From Chelativorans sp. (GTDB taxonomy: Bacteria; Pseudomonadota; Alphaproteobacteria; Rhizobiales; Rhizobiaceae): a DNA stretch of 64,000 nucleotides. The position numbers and the translations under genes are program-made. Below the pieces are notes generated by a model that worked only from the letters and a program-made list of their open reading frames with translations, made no database searches and had not been told where the DNA came from. Location of the stretch: positions 62,001-126,000 of the forward strand of contig NZ_JAPSLH010000010.1 in assembly GCF_031180965.1 (NCBI RefSeq), read 5' to 3'. Below are positions 8,637-18,214 of this stretch, one piece after another (positions within the stretch are counted from its first letter, which is position 1; every line of letters starts with the position of its first letter).

Positions 8637-9035
8637 ATGAAAGAATTCCTGACGCAATTCTTCACCTGGTGGAACAGCCAGACCCTCAACACCCGCTTCT
8701 ACACCTGGCGCAAGGGCCAACGGGTCGGCGAGGACGAGTTCGGCAATGTCTATTATCAAGGCGGCACGGATTCGGAGGGGCGCACGCGCCGCTGGGTGAT
8801 ATTCAGCGGCTATTCGGAAGCGTCCCAGGTGCCGCCCGGTTGGCATGGCTGGCTGCACCACAAGGTGGATACCCCGCCCACCGCCGAGGACTACAAGCCT
8901 TTGGAGTGGCAAAAGCCGCATCTTCCCAATCTCACCGGCACGCCCGCCGCCTATCGGCCGCGCGGCTCTGTGCTCACCAAGGAAGCCCGGCCGCGCGTGA
9001 CCGGCGACTACGACGCCTGGACGCCGGGCGGCTGA
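8637..9035 (+). CDS. NADH:ubiquinone oxidoreductase NDUFA12-type accessory subunit
   Basis: Protein of 132 residues homologous to NDUFA12 (B17.2), an accessory subunit of respiratory complex I found in mitochondria and alphaproteobacteria. Family signatures are NTRFYTWRKGQRVGEDEFGNVYYQ, RRWVIFSGYSEASQVPPGWHGWLHHKVDTPP and the proline-rich C-terminal YDAWTPGG. It should sit at the membrane-matrix arm junction of complex I. The ATG at 8637 was preferred over an earlier in-frame ATG because it matches the family start and follows a purine-rich site (gaggatg). The DUF2155 gene follows 75 bases downstream, a common alphaproteobacterial neighbour. Confidence 0.9.
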   Translation: MKEFLTQFFTWWNSQTLNTRFYTWRKGQRVGEDEFGNVYYQGGTDSEGRTRRWVIFSGYSEASQVPPGWHGWLHHKVDTPPTAEDYKPLEWQKPHLPNLTGTPAAYRPRGSVLTKEARPRVTGDYDAWTPGG

Positions 9036-9109
9036 GCGCTTCTCGCCACAATTGTGCATTAGGCACCGGGGCATACCATCGACGCAATAAACGGAGCGGG
9101 ATCGACAGG

Positions 9110-9523
9110 ATGACGGCTCGAAGGCTTTTCAGCCGCGCCACGCTGGCGCTTCTAGGCCTGGGCATCGGCTTTGCGCCGGCGCATGCGGAGCGCGTCAAAA
9201 ACCCGGTTGCCGAATTCAGCGGCGTCGACAAGATCACCGGCCGCATCACCACCTTCGACGTCTATATGAACGAGACGCGGGAATTCGGCGCGCTGCAGGT
9301 GACGCCGCGCGTCTGCTATAGTTCGCCGGAGACGGAGGAGCCCAAGACCGACGCCTTCGTGGAGGTCAAGGAGGTCACGCTGGATCTTGAGATACGGCCC
9401 ATCTTCTCGGGCTGGATGTTCGCGGAAAGCCCCGGCGTGAACGCCATCGAGCATCCGGTCTTCGACCTGTGGCTGAAAAGCTGCAAGCAGAAATCGGACG
9501 TGCCGCCGCCGAAGACCAACTAG
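9110..9523 (+). CDS. DUF2155 domain exported protein
   Basis: Protein of 137 residues with a signal peptide (hydrophobic LALLGLGIGFAPAHA, cleavage after AHA) and a DUF2155 core: PVAEFSGVDKITGRITTFDVYMNET, LQVTPRVCY, then IFSGWMFAESPGVNAIEHPVFDLWLKSC. Two cysteines (in RVCYSS and KSCKQ) could form a disulfide in the periplasm. The function of the family is not established; it is regularly located next to the NDUFA12 gene. It ends 25 bases before the convergent aat stop codon. Confidence 0.85.
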   Translation: MTARRLFSRATLALLGLGIGFAPAHAERVKNPVAEFSGVDKITGRITTFDVYMNETREFGALQVTPRVCYSSPETEEPKTDAFVEVKEVTLDLEIRPIFSGWMFAESPGVNAIEHPVFDLWLKSCKQKSDVPPPKTN

Positions 9524-9548
9524 CCAGCGGCAGCAGGGCCTTTCAGGT

Positions 9549-10160
9549 TCAGAACTTCGCCGTCCCCTCGAGGGCATCCGCCAGCAGCTGCTCATAGCGC
9601 CGCCGCGGCACGTCGACGGCGCCGAAGCGCTTCAGGTGAGACGTGGTGAACTGCGTGTCGAGTAGAAGGAAGTTCTGCCGCCTCAGCCGTTCCACCAGAT
9701 GCACAAGGCAGACCTTCGAAGCATTCGGCTCGCGTGAGAACATGCTCTCGCCGAAAAAGGCACGGCCGAGCGCCACGCCGTAGAGCCCGCCCACCAGCCT
9801 TTCGTCGCGCCAAGCCTCCACCGTGTGGCAGTAGCCGCGTCGGAAAAGCTCGGTATAGGCCTCGCGGATCGGCTCGTTTATCCACGTGTCCCGACGGTCG
9901 GGCCCGGACTCGGCGCAGGCGGCGATCACCCCGGCAAAGTCGGTGTCGTAGCGGATATCGAAGGGCTGCCGGCGCATCAGCTTTTTCAAGCTGTGCGGAA
10001 CATGGAACTTGTCGAGCGGAATGACGCCGCGGCTCTCCGGACGCACCCAGAAGACCTCTGGATCGTCGGCGTGCTCCGCCATGGGGAACACGCCGGTGGC
10101 ATAGGCGCGCAGAAGCAGGTCCGGCGGGATGTGGAAGCCAGGCGCAAGAGGGCGCGTCAT
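9549..10160 (-). CDS. aat: leucyl/phenylalanyl-tRNA--protein transferase
   Basis: Aat (203 residues) transfers Leu or Phe from aminoacyl-tRNA to the N-terminus of proteins carrying Arg or Lys, marking them for ClpAP by the N-end rule. Family motifs are present: [82 protein letters not shown] and [16 protein letters not shown]. It is the last gene of the minus-strand run that begins with the M48 peptidase; the accC stop lies 16 bases upstream of its start. Confidence 0.95.
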   Translation of the reverse strand: MTRPLAPGFHIPPDLLLRAYATGVFPMAEHADDPEVFWVRPESRGVIPLDKFHVPHSLKKLMRRQPFDIRYDTDFAGVIAACAESGPDRRDTWINEPIREAYTELFRRGYCHTVEAWRDERLVGGLYGVALGRAFFGESMFSREPNASKVCLVHLVERLRRQNFLLLDTQFTTSHLKRFGAVDVPRRRYEQLLADALEGTAKF

Positions 10161-10175
10161 CGCGGCGTCCGCTGA

Positions 10176-11519
10176 CTATCCGCTCTGCGCCAGATAGTTC
10201 TCCAGCCAATGGATATCATAGTCGCCATTCGCCACATCCACATTGCCGACCAGGTCGCGGAACAGCGGCAAGGTGGAATTGATGCCGTCGACGACGAATT
10301 CGTCAAGGGCGCGGCGTAAGCGCATCATGCATTCGACCCGGTTGCGGCCATGCACGATGAGCTTGCCGATCAGGCTGTCGTAGTAGGGCGGGATGCGGTA
10401 GCCGGAATAGACTGCCGAATCGACGCGCACGCCGAGCCCGCCCGGTGTATGGTAATGGGTGATCGTTCCGGGCGAGGGGACGAAGGTGCGCGGGTCCTCG
10501 GCATTGATGCGGCACTCGATGGCGTGACCCTGGAAGCGGACCTCGTCCTGGCACACGGAAAGCCCGCCGCCCGAGGCGACACGGATCTGCTCATGCACCA
10601 GGTCGATGCCGGTGATCGCCTCGGTCACCGGATGCTCTACCTGAAGCCGGGTGTTCATCTCGATGAAATAGAACTCGCCGTTCTCGTAGAGGAACTCGAC
10701 CGTGCCGGCGCCGGAATAGCCGAGATCGGCCATGGCGTTCGCCACCGTCTCGCCGATCTGCATGCGCTGCTCGACATTGAGGGCCGGCGAGTTCGCCTCT
10801 TCCCACACCTTCTGGTGACGGCGCTGCAGCGAGCAGTCGCGTTCACCAAGATGGATCGCATTGCCGGCACCGTCGCCCATGACCTGGACCTCGATGTGGC
10901 GCGGCTTTTCCAGATATTTCTCGATATAGACGGCATCGTCTCCGAAGGCGGCACCCGCCTCCGAGCGCGCCGTGGAAATCGCAGTGGAAAGGTCCGCTTC
11001 CGTCAGCGCCACCTTCATGCCGCGCCCGCCGCCGCCGGCGGAGGCCTTGATCAGCACGGGATAGCCGATCTCCGCGGCAATGCGCTTTGCCTCGCGGTCG
11101 TCGCGCACCGCGCCTTCCGAGCCCGGCACGACGGGGATTCCGAGGCGCTTGGCCGTCCGCTTGGCCTCGATCTTGTCGCCCATGATGCGGATATGTTCGG
11201 CGGAGGGACCGATAAAGGTGATGTTGTGGGCCGCGAGGATGTCGGCGAACTTCGCGTTCTCCGAGAGGAAGCCGTAGCCCGGATGGATGGCGTCCGCCCC
11301 GGTAATCTCGCAGGCGGCAAGGATCTGGTGGATGTTGAGATAGCTGTCTCGCGACGGAGGCGGGCCGATGCAGACGCTTTCGTCGGCAAGGCGGACATGC
11401 ATCGCGTCGGCGTCGGCGGTGGAATGCACGGCTACGGTCTTGATCCCGAGTTCCTTGCAGGCGCGCAGGACCCGGAGCGCGATTTCGCCGCGATTGGCAA
11501 TGAGGACTTTCTGAAACAT
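10176..11519 (-). CDS. accC: acetyl-CoA carboxylase, biotin carboxylase subunit
   Basis: Biotin carboxylase (447 residues), the ATP-grasp enzyme that carboxylates biotin on AccB using bicarbonate, the first half-reaction of fatty acid synthesis. The N-terminal domain ([21 protein letters not shown]), the ATP-grasp glycine loop ([12 protein letters not shown]), the catalytic [14 protein letters not shown] and the C-terminal domain are all complete. It follows accB by 12 bases, so the two subunits are co-expressed; accA and accD are not in the window. Confidence 0.96.
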   Translation of the reverse strand: MFQKVLIANRGEIALRVLRACKELGIKTVAVHSTADADAMHVRLADESVCIGPPPSRDSYLNIHQILAACEITGADAIHPGYGFLSENAKFADILAAHNITFIGPSAEHIRIMGDKIEAKRTAKRLGIPVVPGSEGAVRDDREAKRIAAEIGYPVLIKASAGGGGRGMKVALTEADLSTAISTARSEAGAAFGDDAVYIEKYLEKPRHIEVQVMGDGAGNAIHLGERDCSLQRRHQKVWEEANSPALNVEQRMQIGETVANAMADLGYSGAGTVEFLYENGEFYFIEMNTRLQVEHPVTEAITGIDLVHEQIRVASGGGLSVCQDEVRFQGHAIECRINAEDPRTFVPSPGTITHYHTPGGLGVRVDSAVYSGYRIPPYYDSLIGKLIVHGRNRVECMMRLRRALDEFVVDGINSTLPLFRDLVGNVDVANGDYDIHWLENYLAQSG

Positions 11520-11531
11520 CGTGCCCTGGCC

Positions 11532-12005
11532 CTATTCGACGACGACCAGAGGCTCGCCATATTCGACCGGTTGGCCATCCTCGAAGAGGATGGCCTTCAC
11601 CACTCCGGCGCGGGGCGAGGGGATCTGGTTCATCGTCTTCATGGCTTCGATGATGAGGAGTGTCTGCCCCTTCTCAACCGACTGGCCGACCTCGACGAAG
11701 GGCGGCGAGCCGGGAGCCGGCGAGCGGTAGGCGGTGCCGACCATAGGAGAGGGGACGGCATTCTTGGAGATGTCCGTGCCTTGGGAGACCTTCTCTTCCT
11801 TGGCCGGGGCGGAGCCCGCCGGTTGCGCCGCGACGGGCGCGGAGGGTGTTGCCGGAGCGGCAGCCTGCACGATTGTGGTCTGGCGGGCAACGCGTATGCG
11901 CATGCCCCCGTCTTCCACTTCGATCTCGCTCAACTTGGTTTCGTCGAGAATCGTCGCCAGATCGCGGATGAGCTGCTGGTCAACACCGTTTTTCTTCATG
12001 GACAT
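11532..12005 (-). CDS. accB: acetyl-CoA carboxylase, biotin carboxyl carrier protein
   Basis: BCCP of 157 residues: an N-terminal helical part (about 1-45), an Ala/Pro-rich linker (about 46-85) and a C-terminal biotinyl domain with EAMKTMN, Lys123 being the biotinylation site. The domain opens with [16 protein letters not shown], including the thumb region typical of AccB. The ATG at 12005 was chosen because a purine-rich gggaaaagg site precedes it; ATG 11999 is an alternative and 12026 is unlikely. It lies between aroQ and accC in the same operon. Confidence 0.94.
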   Translation of the reverse strand: MSMKKNGVDQQLIRDLATILDETKLSEIEVEDGGMRIRVARQTTIVQAAAPATPSAPVAAQPAGSAPAKEEKVSQGTDISKNAVPSPMVGTAYRSPAPGSPPFVEVGQSVEKGQTLLIIEAMKTMNQIPSPRAGVVKAILFEDGQPVEYGEPLVVVE

Positions 12006-12032
12006 GCCTTTTCCCAGTTGCCTCATGGCGAA

Positions 12033-12470
12033 TTACGTCCGTGCCGCCAGCGCCTCGAGCGCCAGCGCATAGCCGATCGGACCAAGACCGCATATCATGC
12101 CCGTTGCGGCCGGAGCTATCGTCGAGCGATGCCGAAAAGGCTCTCGCGCGTGGATGTTTGAGAGGTGAACCTCGATCACCGGCAGAGGGCCGACGGCCCG
12201 GATTGCATCGTGGAGCGCTATGGAGGTGTGGCCATAGGCGCCGGGGTTCAGAACGACGCCCGATGCGCTCTCCCCGGCTTCCTGGATCCAGTCGACCAGC
12301 ACGCCCTCGTGATTGCTCTGGCGAAATTCGACCGTCAGCCCGAGGCCCTCCGCACGGTTGCGGCAGTCGGCCTCGATCTCGGCGAGCGACGTGCTGCCAT
12401 AGATGCCGGGCTCCCGCTTGCCGAGCATGTTCAGATTGGGTCCGTTGAGGACATAGACTGGTTTCGCCAT
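12033..12470 (-). CDS. aroQ: type II 3-dehydroquinate dehydratase
   Basis: Type II dehydroquinase (145 residues), third step of the shikimate pathway, forming dodecamers. Signatures: [21 protein letters not shown] (with the catalytic Tyr of the flexible loop and Arg), [39 protein letters not shown], and [19 protein letters not shown]. The ATG at 12470 matches the family start; upstream in-frame codons look non-coding. The next gene downstream, accB, starts 28 bases later. This aroQ-accB-accC order is common in alphaproteobacteria. Confidence 0.95.
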   Translation of the reverse strand: MAKPVYVLNGPNLNMLGKREPGIYGSTSLAEIEADCRNRAEGLGLTVEFRQSNHEGVLVDWIQEAGESASGVVLNPGAYGHTSIALHDAIRAVGPLPVIEVHLSNIHAREPFRHRSTIAPAATGMICGLGPIGYALALEALAART

Positions 12471-12590
12471 GGTTGATCCCCCGACGGGCATCCGCCGTCG
12501 CTGCCCTCTATAGTCGGCTTCCTCGGCGCCGGAAAGAGCGCGCATGCGCTCTTTCCCGCAGGATACAGGGGCAAAGTTCCGGCAGGGCGC

Positions 12591-13364
12591 CTACTGGCGG
12601 GCGGCCGCGATCTTCTCGCTCAGATGATCGTGCCCAAGGGCGCCGGAGATGATCTCGTTGCCCACCACATAGGCGGGCGTGCCGCTAATCTGCAGCCTGT
12701 TCGCAAGTTCATAGGTCTCGCCGAACATCTTCTCGATCTCGGGATCCTTCATTTCCTGGCGCAGCGCCGCCTCGTCCGCGCCGAGCTCCAGCGCCAGCTT
12801 GATGGCCGTTTCCTCGTTCGCCCGGCCTTCCGTGCCCAGAAGGCGGCGGTGGTATTCCGCGTATTTCTCCGGCACGAGCTTGCGGAACGCTACGGAGACG
12901 ACATGCGCCTGGTGGGATTCGGGACCCAGGATGGGGAATTCCTTGAGCACGAAGCGCAGATTCTTGTCGCTGGCAATGAGTGCTTCCATGTCGCTGAGTG
13001 CGCGCTTGCAGTAGCCGCAATTGTAGTCGAAGAATTCCACGATCGTGACGTCGCCCTGCGGATTGCCGATGACGCCGTCATTCGCGTTGTTGAAGATCTG
13101 CTCGGCGGCTTCGGAAATAGCCTGCCGGCTGGCGGCGGCCTGCTCCGTCCGCATCTTTGCTTCCAGCGCCGACTGGACCTCCAGGAGGAGTTCAGGATTG
13201 GCCAGCAGATAGTCGCGGACGATCGCCTCTACCTGCGGCTTCGTCAGTCCCGTGGCTCCCGGCTGCTGCTCCTGGGCGTTCAAGCGGTCTGGGAGCGTGG
13301 TGGCCGTCAGGCCGCCGATGGCGAGAGCCGAAGCCACAGAGGTCGCGAGGAGCGCTTTTTTCAT
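12591..13364 (-). CDS. DsbA family thiol:disulfide protein
   Basis: Exported thioredoxin-fold protein of 257 residues. The N-terminus is a signal peptide (KKALLATSVASALAIGGL). A helical region (residues 40-95) precedes the thioredoxin core, as in ScsC/BcfH-like DsbA proteins where it can drive oligomerisation. The active site is Cys116-Gly-Tyr-Cys119 in FFDYNCGYCK, and GTPAYVV carries the cis-proline. It should oxidise or isomerise disulfides in the periplasm; which of these cannot be told from sequence. It sits downstream of an M48 periplasmic protease gene, both envelope quality-control functions. Confidence 0.88.
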   Translation of the reverse strand: MKKALLATSVASALAIGGLTATTLPDRLNAQEQQPGATGLTKPQVEAIVRDYLLANPELLLEVQSALEAKMRTEQAAASRQAISEAAEQIFNNANDGVIGNPQGDVTIVEFFDYNCGYCKRALSDMEALIASDKNLRFVLKEFPILGPESHQAHVVSVAFRKLVPEKYAEYHRRLLGTEGRANEETAIKLALELGADEAALRQEMKDPEIEKMFGETYELANRLQISGTPAYVVGNEIISGALGHDHLSEKIAAARQ

Positions 13365-13434
13365 GGGTTGTCCTTTGTAAGAGCCTTGGCCGGCCGGTGG
13401 CGCGGCAGCGTTTTGATCGCGGACGGGCCGCGCA

Positions 13435-14850
13435 TTATCTCCTGCGCGGCTCGCGGAACTCGATAATGTCCTGGGCGCGCACCCATTCGGGCGAGCCGCG
13501 CTGCAGCTTCATCTGCGCGCGGGTCGCCAGAATCTTGGCGTCACGATACGCGCCCGCATGGAAATAGCCTTCTGCCGTCGCCAGCTCAGCCGCGCCGATT
13601 TCGCCAATCTGGCCATAGGCCTGGGCGAGGTAGCGGTAGCCGTTCACATATTCGGGCTCGCGTGAAAGGCCGCTCTTCAGCTCCGCGGCGGCGCGCCGGA
13701 CCAGCTCGCGGTCGCCGGTGGCAAGGAGAGCCTGGCCATAGCCCACCTGCATGAGGCCGGAGGGGGAGCGGGACAGTTTTACGGCCCGCGCATAGGCTTC
13801 CGCGGCCTCGCGCGGCCGGTTCGCCTTGATCAGGATCTCGCCGCGCAATTCGTGAAAATACGGATTCTGCGGGTGGGCAGCGATCAGCCGGTCCACCTTG
13901 GTGAGCGCGCCGCGCGGATTGCCGTAGAGATGGGTCGTGATCGCGTCGGCATAAAGCGCCGGCAGGCCGCCCGGATTGTTGCGGAAAACGCGGGCAGCGG
14001 CGTTCTGCCCGGCGGTGTAGGCGGCGATCTTTGCCCGCGCCAGGTCGTGCCGCAGCTGCAGCTCCGGCGGATCGGTTCGGTTGTAGAAACGGCTCCTCTG
14101 CACCAGCTCCTGCAGGTTGGCGATGCGTTCGCGCGGCATCGGGTGGCTGAGCTGATAAGGATCGACATTGACGCCGGCGAGCGCCATGTCGCCGGCCATG
14201 CGCTGGAAGGTAACGAGCATGCCGCGCCCGGACTGGCCGGTGCGCTCAAGATAGTCGATCGCCGAGCGGTCGGCCGTGGTCTCTTCGGTACGCTGGTAGC
14301 CGAGAAGGCTGCGGCGCGCAGCCTCAGAGCCGCCCATGGCAAGTCCCGCGCCGGCGCCGGCAAGGTCGCCCTGGTCCGAAGCGGCAGCCGCCACGCTCGC
14401 GCCCATGCCGACGAGGGCGGCCACGATGGCCAGGGTCTGGGCACGCGCGATCTGCTCGCGCAGCCGGTGCTGGTGTCCCCCGGCAAGATGGCCCACTTCG
14501 TGGGCGATGACGCCGATGATCTCGTTCGGCGTCTCGGCCGTGAGTAGCGCGCCCGTATGGATGAAGATGCGCCGGCCCGCGACGAAGGCGTTGAAGCGAT
14601 GATCGTTGACGAGAATGATCTCCGTGCCGGAGCGCGTGAGGCCGGCGGCCTTCAGGATCGGGCCGGCATAGTCGGCCACGAGCGCCTCGATCTCCGCGTC
14701 GCGGACGACCGGCACGTTCCGCTGCGCATTGGCAGGCGCGGCAGCCACGAGCGCATGGGCCGCGAGAAGAATCGCGGCAACGGCACGGGCAAGTTTGGCG
14801 GCGGGCAGGGCGCGGGTCTTCAGCATTTGCAGCGACCGGTACTTTGACAT
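13435..14850 (-). CDS. M48 family metalloprotease with TPR region (BepA-like)
   Basis: Exported zinc metallopeptidase of 471 residues. Signal peptide in the first 43 residues (hydrophobic AAILLAAHALVAAAPANA); M48 catalytic motif HEVGH at 117-121 with a downstream ETTADRSAIDYLERTG that supplies the third zinc ligand; C-terminal half with TPR-like helices (about 300-440, e.g. PYFHELRGEILIKANRPREAAEAYARA). This architecture matches BepA/YfgC, which degrades or assists misassembled outer-membrane proteins such as LptD. Start could also be the ATG at 14823. First gene of the run to dsbA, aroQ, accB, accC and aat. Confidence 0.88.
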   Translation of the reverse strand: MSKYRSLQMLKTRALPAAKLARAVAAILLAAHALVAAAPANAQRNVPVVRDAEIEALVADYAGPILKAAGLTRSGTEIILVNDHRFNAFVAGRRIFIHTGALLTAETPNEIIGVIAHEVGHLAGGHQHRLREQIARAQTLAIVAALVGMGASVAAAASDQGDLAGAGAGLAMGGSEAARRSLLGYQRTEETTADRSAIDYLERTGQSGRGMLVTFQRMAGDMALAGVNVDPYQLSHPMPRERIANLQELVQRSRFYNRTDPPELQLRHDLARAKIAAYTAGQNAAARVFRNNPGGLPALYADAITTHLYGNPRGALTKVDRLIAAHPQNPYFHELRGEILIKANRPREAAEAYARAVKLSRSPSGLMQVGYGQALLATGDRELVRRAAAELKSGLSREPEYVNGYRYLAQAYGQIGEIGAAELATAEGYFHAGAYRDAKILATRAQMKLQRGSPEWVRAQDIIEFREPRRR

Positions 14851-15008
14851 CGTGGCGATGAAAAGGCGATGAGCACGCCGTCAATACGTTGTGATTTCAA
14901 GCCGAAGCGCTCTCCTGAGACCACAGCCAAGCTGGCCCGCGGCCGGCCGGCGGCTCTTCCTTCAACAGGGAAATCAGCCGGGCATCGCTGCGCCGGCTGT
15001 CCCGTCAT

Positions 15009-17603
15009 CTAGAAAAAGCTCTTGCGCTGCCACCAGCCGGACTTGCGCGGCGGCGCCTCTCCCTCGCTTCCGGTCGAGGAGACCACCGGTTCCGGCGTCT
15101 GCGAGACATTCGCCGCCTGCCGCCGCCCCGGCGAGGGCTGCTCCTCGGCCTCGGGCTCTCGCTCGGCTGGCGCAGGCGATTCGTCCTGCTGGGCTTCCGC
15201 AGGCGGAGAGGAGGGGACTTCGGCGAGAGCATCGCCGGTGCCCGCATCCTGTTTGGTCGACCGGCTCCTGCGACGCGGCTTCGCTTTCGGCGCTTCCTCG
15301 GCGCCAGCTTCCTGCGGAAGCTCCGGAACGGGTTCCGGCTCGGCGGCCGCGGGAGCTATATCCCCTTCCGCAGGTACGGCAGCCGCCTCAACGGATTCCG
15401 CTGGGGTTTCCGCCTCCGCCGCTTCCTCGAGGGATTCTTCGCCGCGGTTGCGCCGGCCGCCACGCTTGCCGCGATGACGCTTCTTGCGAGCCGCGGTTTC
15501 ATCAGCCGTTTCAGAGACGGGTTCCTCATCGTCCCCGGCCGATTCCTCGCCATGCTGTGTGTCGGAGACGGCAGCTTCAAGGGCCGGCTGCTCGGTCCCG
15601 GCGCGGTCGCGTCCGCCCCGGCGGCGGCGCTTGCGCCGCCGCTTGCGCCCGGGGACACCCTGCTCCTCGGCGGCAGGCGCGGGACCTGCTTCCTCCGGTT
15701 CGTCGGCAAAGGCCTCTTCGGCTTCGAACTCAGGCTCGATCTCGGGTTCGACGGCTGTGAATGGGATGGCCCTTGGCGCCGGCGTGCGGGTGGACGGCTC
15801 GCCCTTCACGATAGCGTAGTGCTGGTTGCCCAGGCTTTCGTCCGTCTCGACGGTGATGTCTACGCCGAAGCGGTTCTCGAGCTCCACTAGCGTCGCGCGC
15901 TTGTGGTTGAGCAGGTAAAGCGCCGTCGAGGTCGGAGTGCGCACCGTGATGTCGTGCCGCCCGTCCTTGAGCAGGTATTCCTCGACGGCGCGCACGACCA
16001 GAAGCGCAACGGAGGACTCGGAACGCACATGGCCCGTGCCCCCGCAATGGGGGCAGGGCTGCATGGTGCTTTCGAGCACGCTGGCGCGAATGCGCTGGCG
16101 CGACATCTCGAGCAGACCGAAATGGGAAATGCGGCCCACCTGGATTCGGGCGCGGTCATTCTTCAGGCAGTCCTTCAGGCGCTTTTCGACCGCGCGGTTG
16201 TTCCGCCCCTCCTCCATGTCGATGAAGTCGATGACGATGAGGCCGGCAAGGTCGCGCAGGCGCAATTGCCGGGCGACCTCCTCCGCCGCTTCGAGGTTGG
16301 TCTGGAGGGCGGTGTCCTCGATCGAATGCTCCTTGGTGGAGCGGCCGGAGTTGACGTCGATGGCGACCAGCGCCTCGGTCTGGTTGATGATGATGTAGCC
16401 GCCGGACTTCAGCGTCACCTGCGGCTGCAGCATCTTGTCGAGCTGCGCCTCGATACCGTTGCGCGCGAAGATCGGCACGCTGTCGCGATAGGGCTGCACG
16501 ACCTTCGCATGGCTCGGCATAAGCATGCGCATGAAGTCCTTGGCCTCGCGATAGCCCTCCTCGCCGGCCACCAGGATTTCGTCGATGTCCTTGTTGTAGA
16601 GGTCACGCACCGAGCGCTTGATAAGGCTGCCTTCCTCATAGACCAGGGCAGGGGCGGTGGACTGCAGCGTCAGGGTGCGCACGCGCTCCCACAGGCGCAT
16701 CAGATATTCGTAATCGCGCTTGACCTCCGCCTTGGTCCGGTTGGCCCCGGCGGTGCGCAGGATGACGCCCATGCCTTCCGGCACGTCGAGGCTCTTGACG
16801 ATGTCCTTGAGCCGCTTGCGGTCCTGCAGATTTGTGATCTTGCGCGAGATGCCGCCGCCGCGCCCCGTGTTCGGCATCAGCACGGAGTAACGTCCGGCCA
16901 GGGAAAGATAGGTAGTGAGCGCCGCGCCCTTGCTTCCGCGCTCTTCCTTCACGACCTGCACCAGCAGGATCTGCCGGCGCTTGATGACTTCCTGGATCTT
17001 GTAGTTGCGGCGGACCGTCCGACGGCGGTTCTGCGCCTCGTCGAGCGCATCTTCCGCGCCCACCGTATCGACCTCGCCGAGTTCGTCGGAACCGTTCGCC
17101 TCCTCGCTTCCATTGTCGCCGGGCGCGGGCGCCTCGGAAATGACATCCGCGTGGACGGCCTCGGCTTGCGCCGGCTGCCGGTCTTCAGCCTCGTCCGTTG
17201 CGCGGGAGGCTTCGTCCTGGCCCTCCGGCCTGCCGCCGCGCTTGCTGCGCCGGCGCTTGCGGCCGCGGCCGGCCTGCGCTTCGTTCTCGTCCGCCTCGTC
17301 GTCGGCCGCCCTCGCTTCCTCCGCCTCCGCCTTCAGGATGGCTTGGCGGTCGGCGACCGGGATCTGGTAATAGTCCGGATGAATTTCGCTGAAAGCGAGA
17401 AAACCGTGGCGGTTTCCGCCATATTCGACGAAGGCGGCCTGGAGTGAAGGTTCTACGCGCGTGACCCGCGCCAGATAGATGTTTCCTCGAAGCTGCTTCT
17501 TGTCCTGTGATTCGAAGTCGAATTCCTCGATACGATTACCGCGCAGGACAACGACGCGGGTTTCCTCCGGGTGGGAGGCGTCTATCAGCATTTTGTTTGG
17601 CAT
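15009..17603 (-). CDS. rne: ribonuclease E/G family endoribonuclease
   Basis: RNase E of 864 residues, the core of the RNA degradosome and of rRNA/mRNA processing. The S1 domain (residues 35-90 and about 200-240) is interrupted by a charged insertion at about 91-195, which is usual in alphaproteobacteria. The DNase-I-like catalytic site includes VAIDVNSGR and VIDFIDME with the magnesium-binding aspartates, and the zinc link is CPHCGGTG. The C-terminal 270 residues are acidic/Ala/Pro-rich with arginine-rich blocks (RKRRRKRRRRGGR, RHRGKRGGRRNRG), the scaffold and RNA-binding part. The start at 17603 matches the family (MLIDASHPEETRV) and follows a ggggag site; the frame upstream is leader. Confidence 0.95.
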   Translation of the reverse strand: MPNKMLIDASHPEETRVVVLRGNRIEEFDFESQDKKQLRGNIYLARVTRVEPSLQAAFVEYGGNRHGFLAFSEIHPDYYQIPVADRQAILKAEAEEARAADDEADENEAQAGRGRKRRRSKRGGRPEGQDEASRATDEAEDRQPAQAEAVHADVISEAPAPGDNGSEEANGSDELGEVDTVGAEDALDEAQNRRRTVRRNYKIQEVIKRRQILLVQVVKEERGSKGAALTTYLSLAGRYSVLMPNTGRGGGISRKITNLQDRKRLKDIVKSLDVPEGMGVILRTAGANRTKAEVKRDYEYLMRLWERVRTLTLQSTAPALVYEEGSLIKRSVRDLYNKDIDEILVAGEEGYREAKDFMRMLMPSHAKVVQPYRDSVPIFARNGIEAQLDKMLQPQVTLKSGGYIIINQTEALVAIDVNSGRSTKEHSIEDTALQTNLEAAEEVARQLRLRDLAGLIVIDFIDMEEGRNNRAVEKRLKDCLKNDRARIQVGRISHFGLLEMSRQRIRASVLESTMQPCPHCGGTGHVRSESSVALLVVRAVEEYLLKDGRHDITVRTPTSTALYLLNHKRATLVELENRFGVDITVETDESLGNQHYAIVKGEPSTRTPAPRAIPFTAVEPEIEPEFEAEEAFADEPEEAGPAPAAEEQGVPGRKRRRKRRRRGGRDRAGTEQPALEAAVSDTQHGEESAGDDEEPVSETADETAARKKRHRGKRGGRRNRGEESLEEAAEAETPAESVEAAAVPAEGDIAPAAAEPEPVPELPQEAGAEEAPKAKPRRRSRSTKQDAGTGDALAEVPSSPPAEAQQDESPAPAEREPEAEEQPSPGRRQAANVSQTPEPVVSSTGSEGEAPPRKSGWWQRKSFF

Positions 17604-18214
17604 AAATTCTTGTCTCCCCGGCACGATCCGATTGCCGGGCGGGAGCATCGTGCTTCCCTGCCGCGCTGAATAGGATAGCTGCGCCGGATAATTTGGGGCC
17701 TGCCGGTCCGGGTCTTGACGCAGAGGAACGCCGGGGGGCCGCAAAACCTCTGCGGATCGTTCCGGGGCAATTCCTCGCTGCGCTCAAAGCCAATAGCATC
17801 GCCTGGCAGTACCGTTTCAACCTGGACCCGGAAGGCCGGGCCCGCTTTTGCTCTCAATGAGCCGGCACGGGCTGAGCCCGGCCGTTTTCCTCGCTTTAAG
17901 GGTTCCGGCCTTGCCGCAAACACCTTGAAGAATTCCTCTGAGCCACCGTCCTCGCCCGCATCGCGTCGGCTTTAGATCCGTCCCTCATCCCGCCTCGCTG
18001 CCTGACGGCTTCTGAAGACGGGCACTACGGTGGTTCAACGCCGCTTTTATGATTTGCCACAGTTGATGGCAACCCCGATTTCATCTCGACTTGCGGGCGG
18101 TCCTGCCTTGAAGCGGCCCAAAGCTTCATCTAACCCGCTGAGATCAAGCCGAAGCGAGGGGACAGCTAGGTGCGGGATCGAGCGTCTGAAGGGCCGCAGG
18201 CCAGCGGGAATCGA
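17604..18214 (-). promoter_or_regulatory. rne leader and rne-amiC intergenic region
   Basis: About 610 bases without a convincing gene between rne (minus) and amiC (plus). Most of it probably forms the rne 5' leader. It contains several GC-rich inverted repeats, for example gccgg ... ccggc around 17861-17885 and a cluster of ggcccggg-type palindromes near 17832-17850. RNase E represses its own mRNA through its long leader in E. coli and a long leader is also common in alphaproteobacteria, so autoregulation here is a reasonable inference from position, not from a recognised motif. Confidence 0.45.
18044..18072 (-). promoter_or_regulatory. rne: candidate rne promoter overlapping a perfect inverted repeat
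   Basis: On the minus strand TTGCCA (18072-18067) is followed after 17 bases by TAAAAG (18049-18044), a sigma-70-like spacing. The same bases form an exact inverted repeat, TTGCCA (18054-18059) and TGGCAA (18067-18072), seven bases apart, which could be an operator. Would give a leader of about 430 bases for rne. Confidence 0.35.

Noticed and set aside
10350-12161. 603-codon open frame on the plus strand
   Set aside because: It lies exactly opposite accC, accB and aroQ and is an antisense shadow typical of GC-rich DNA.
15903-17447. 514-codon open frame opposite rne
   Set aside because: Antisense shadow of the well-supported rne gene with no family resemblance.
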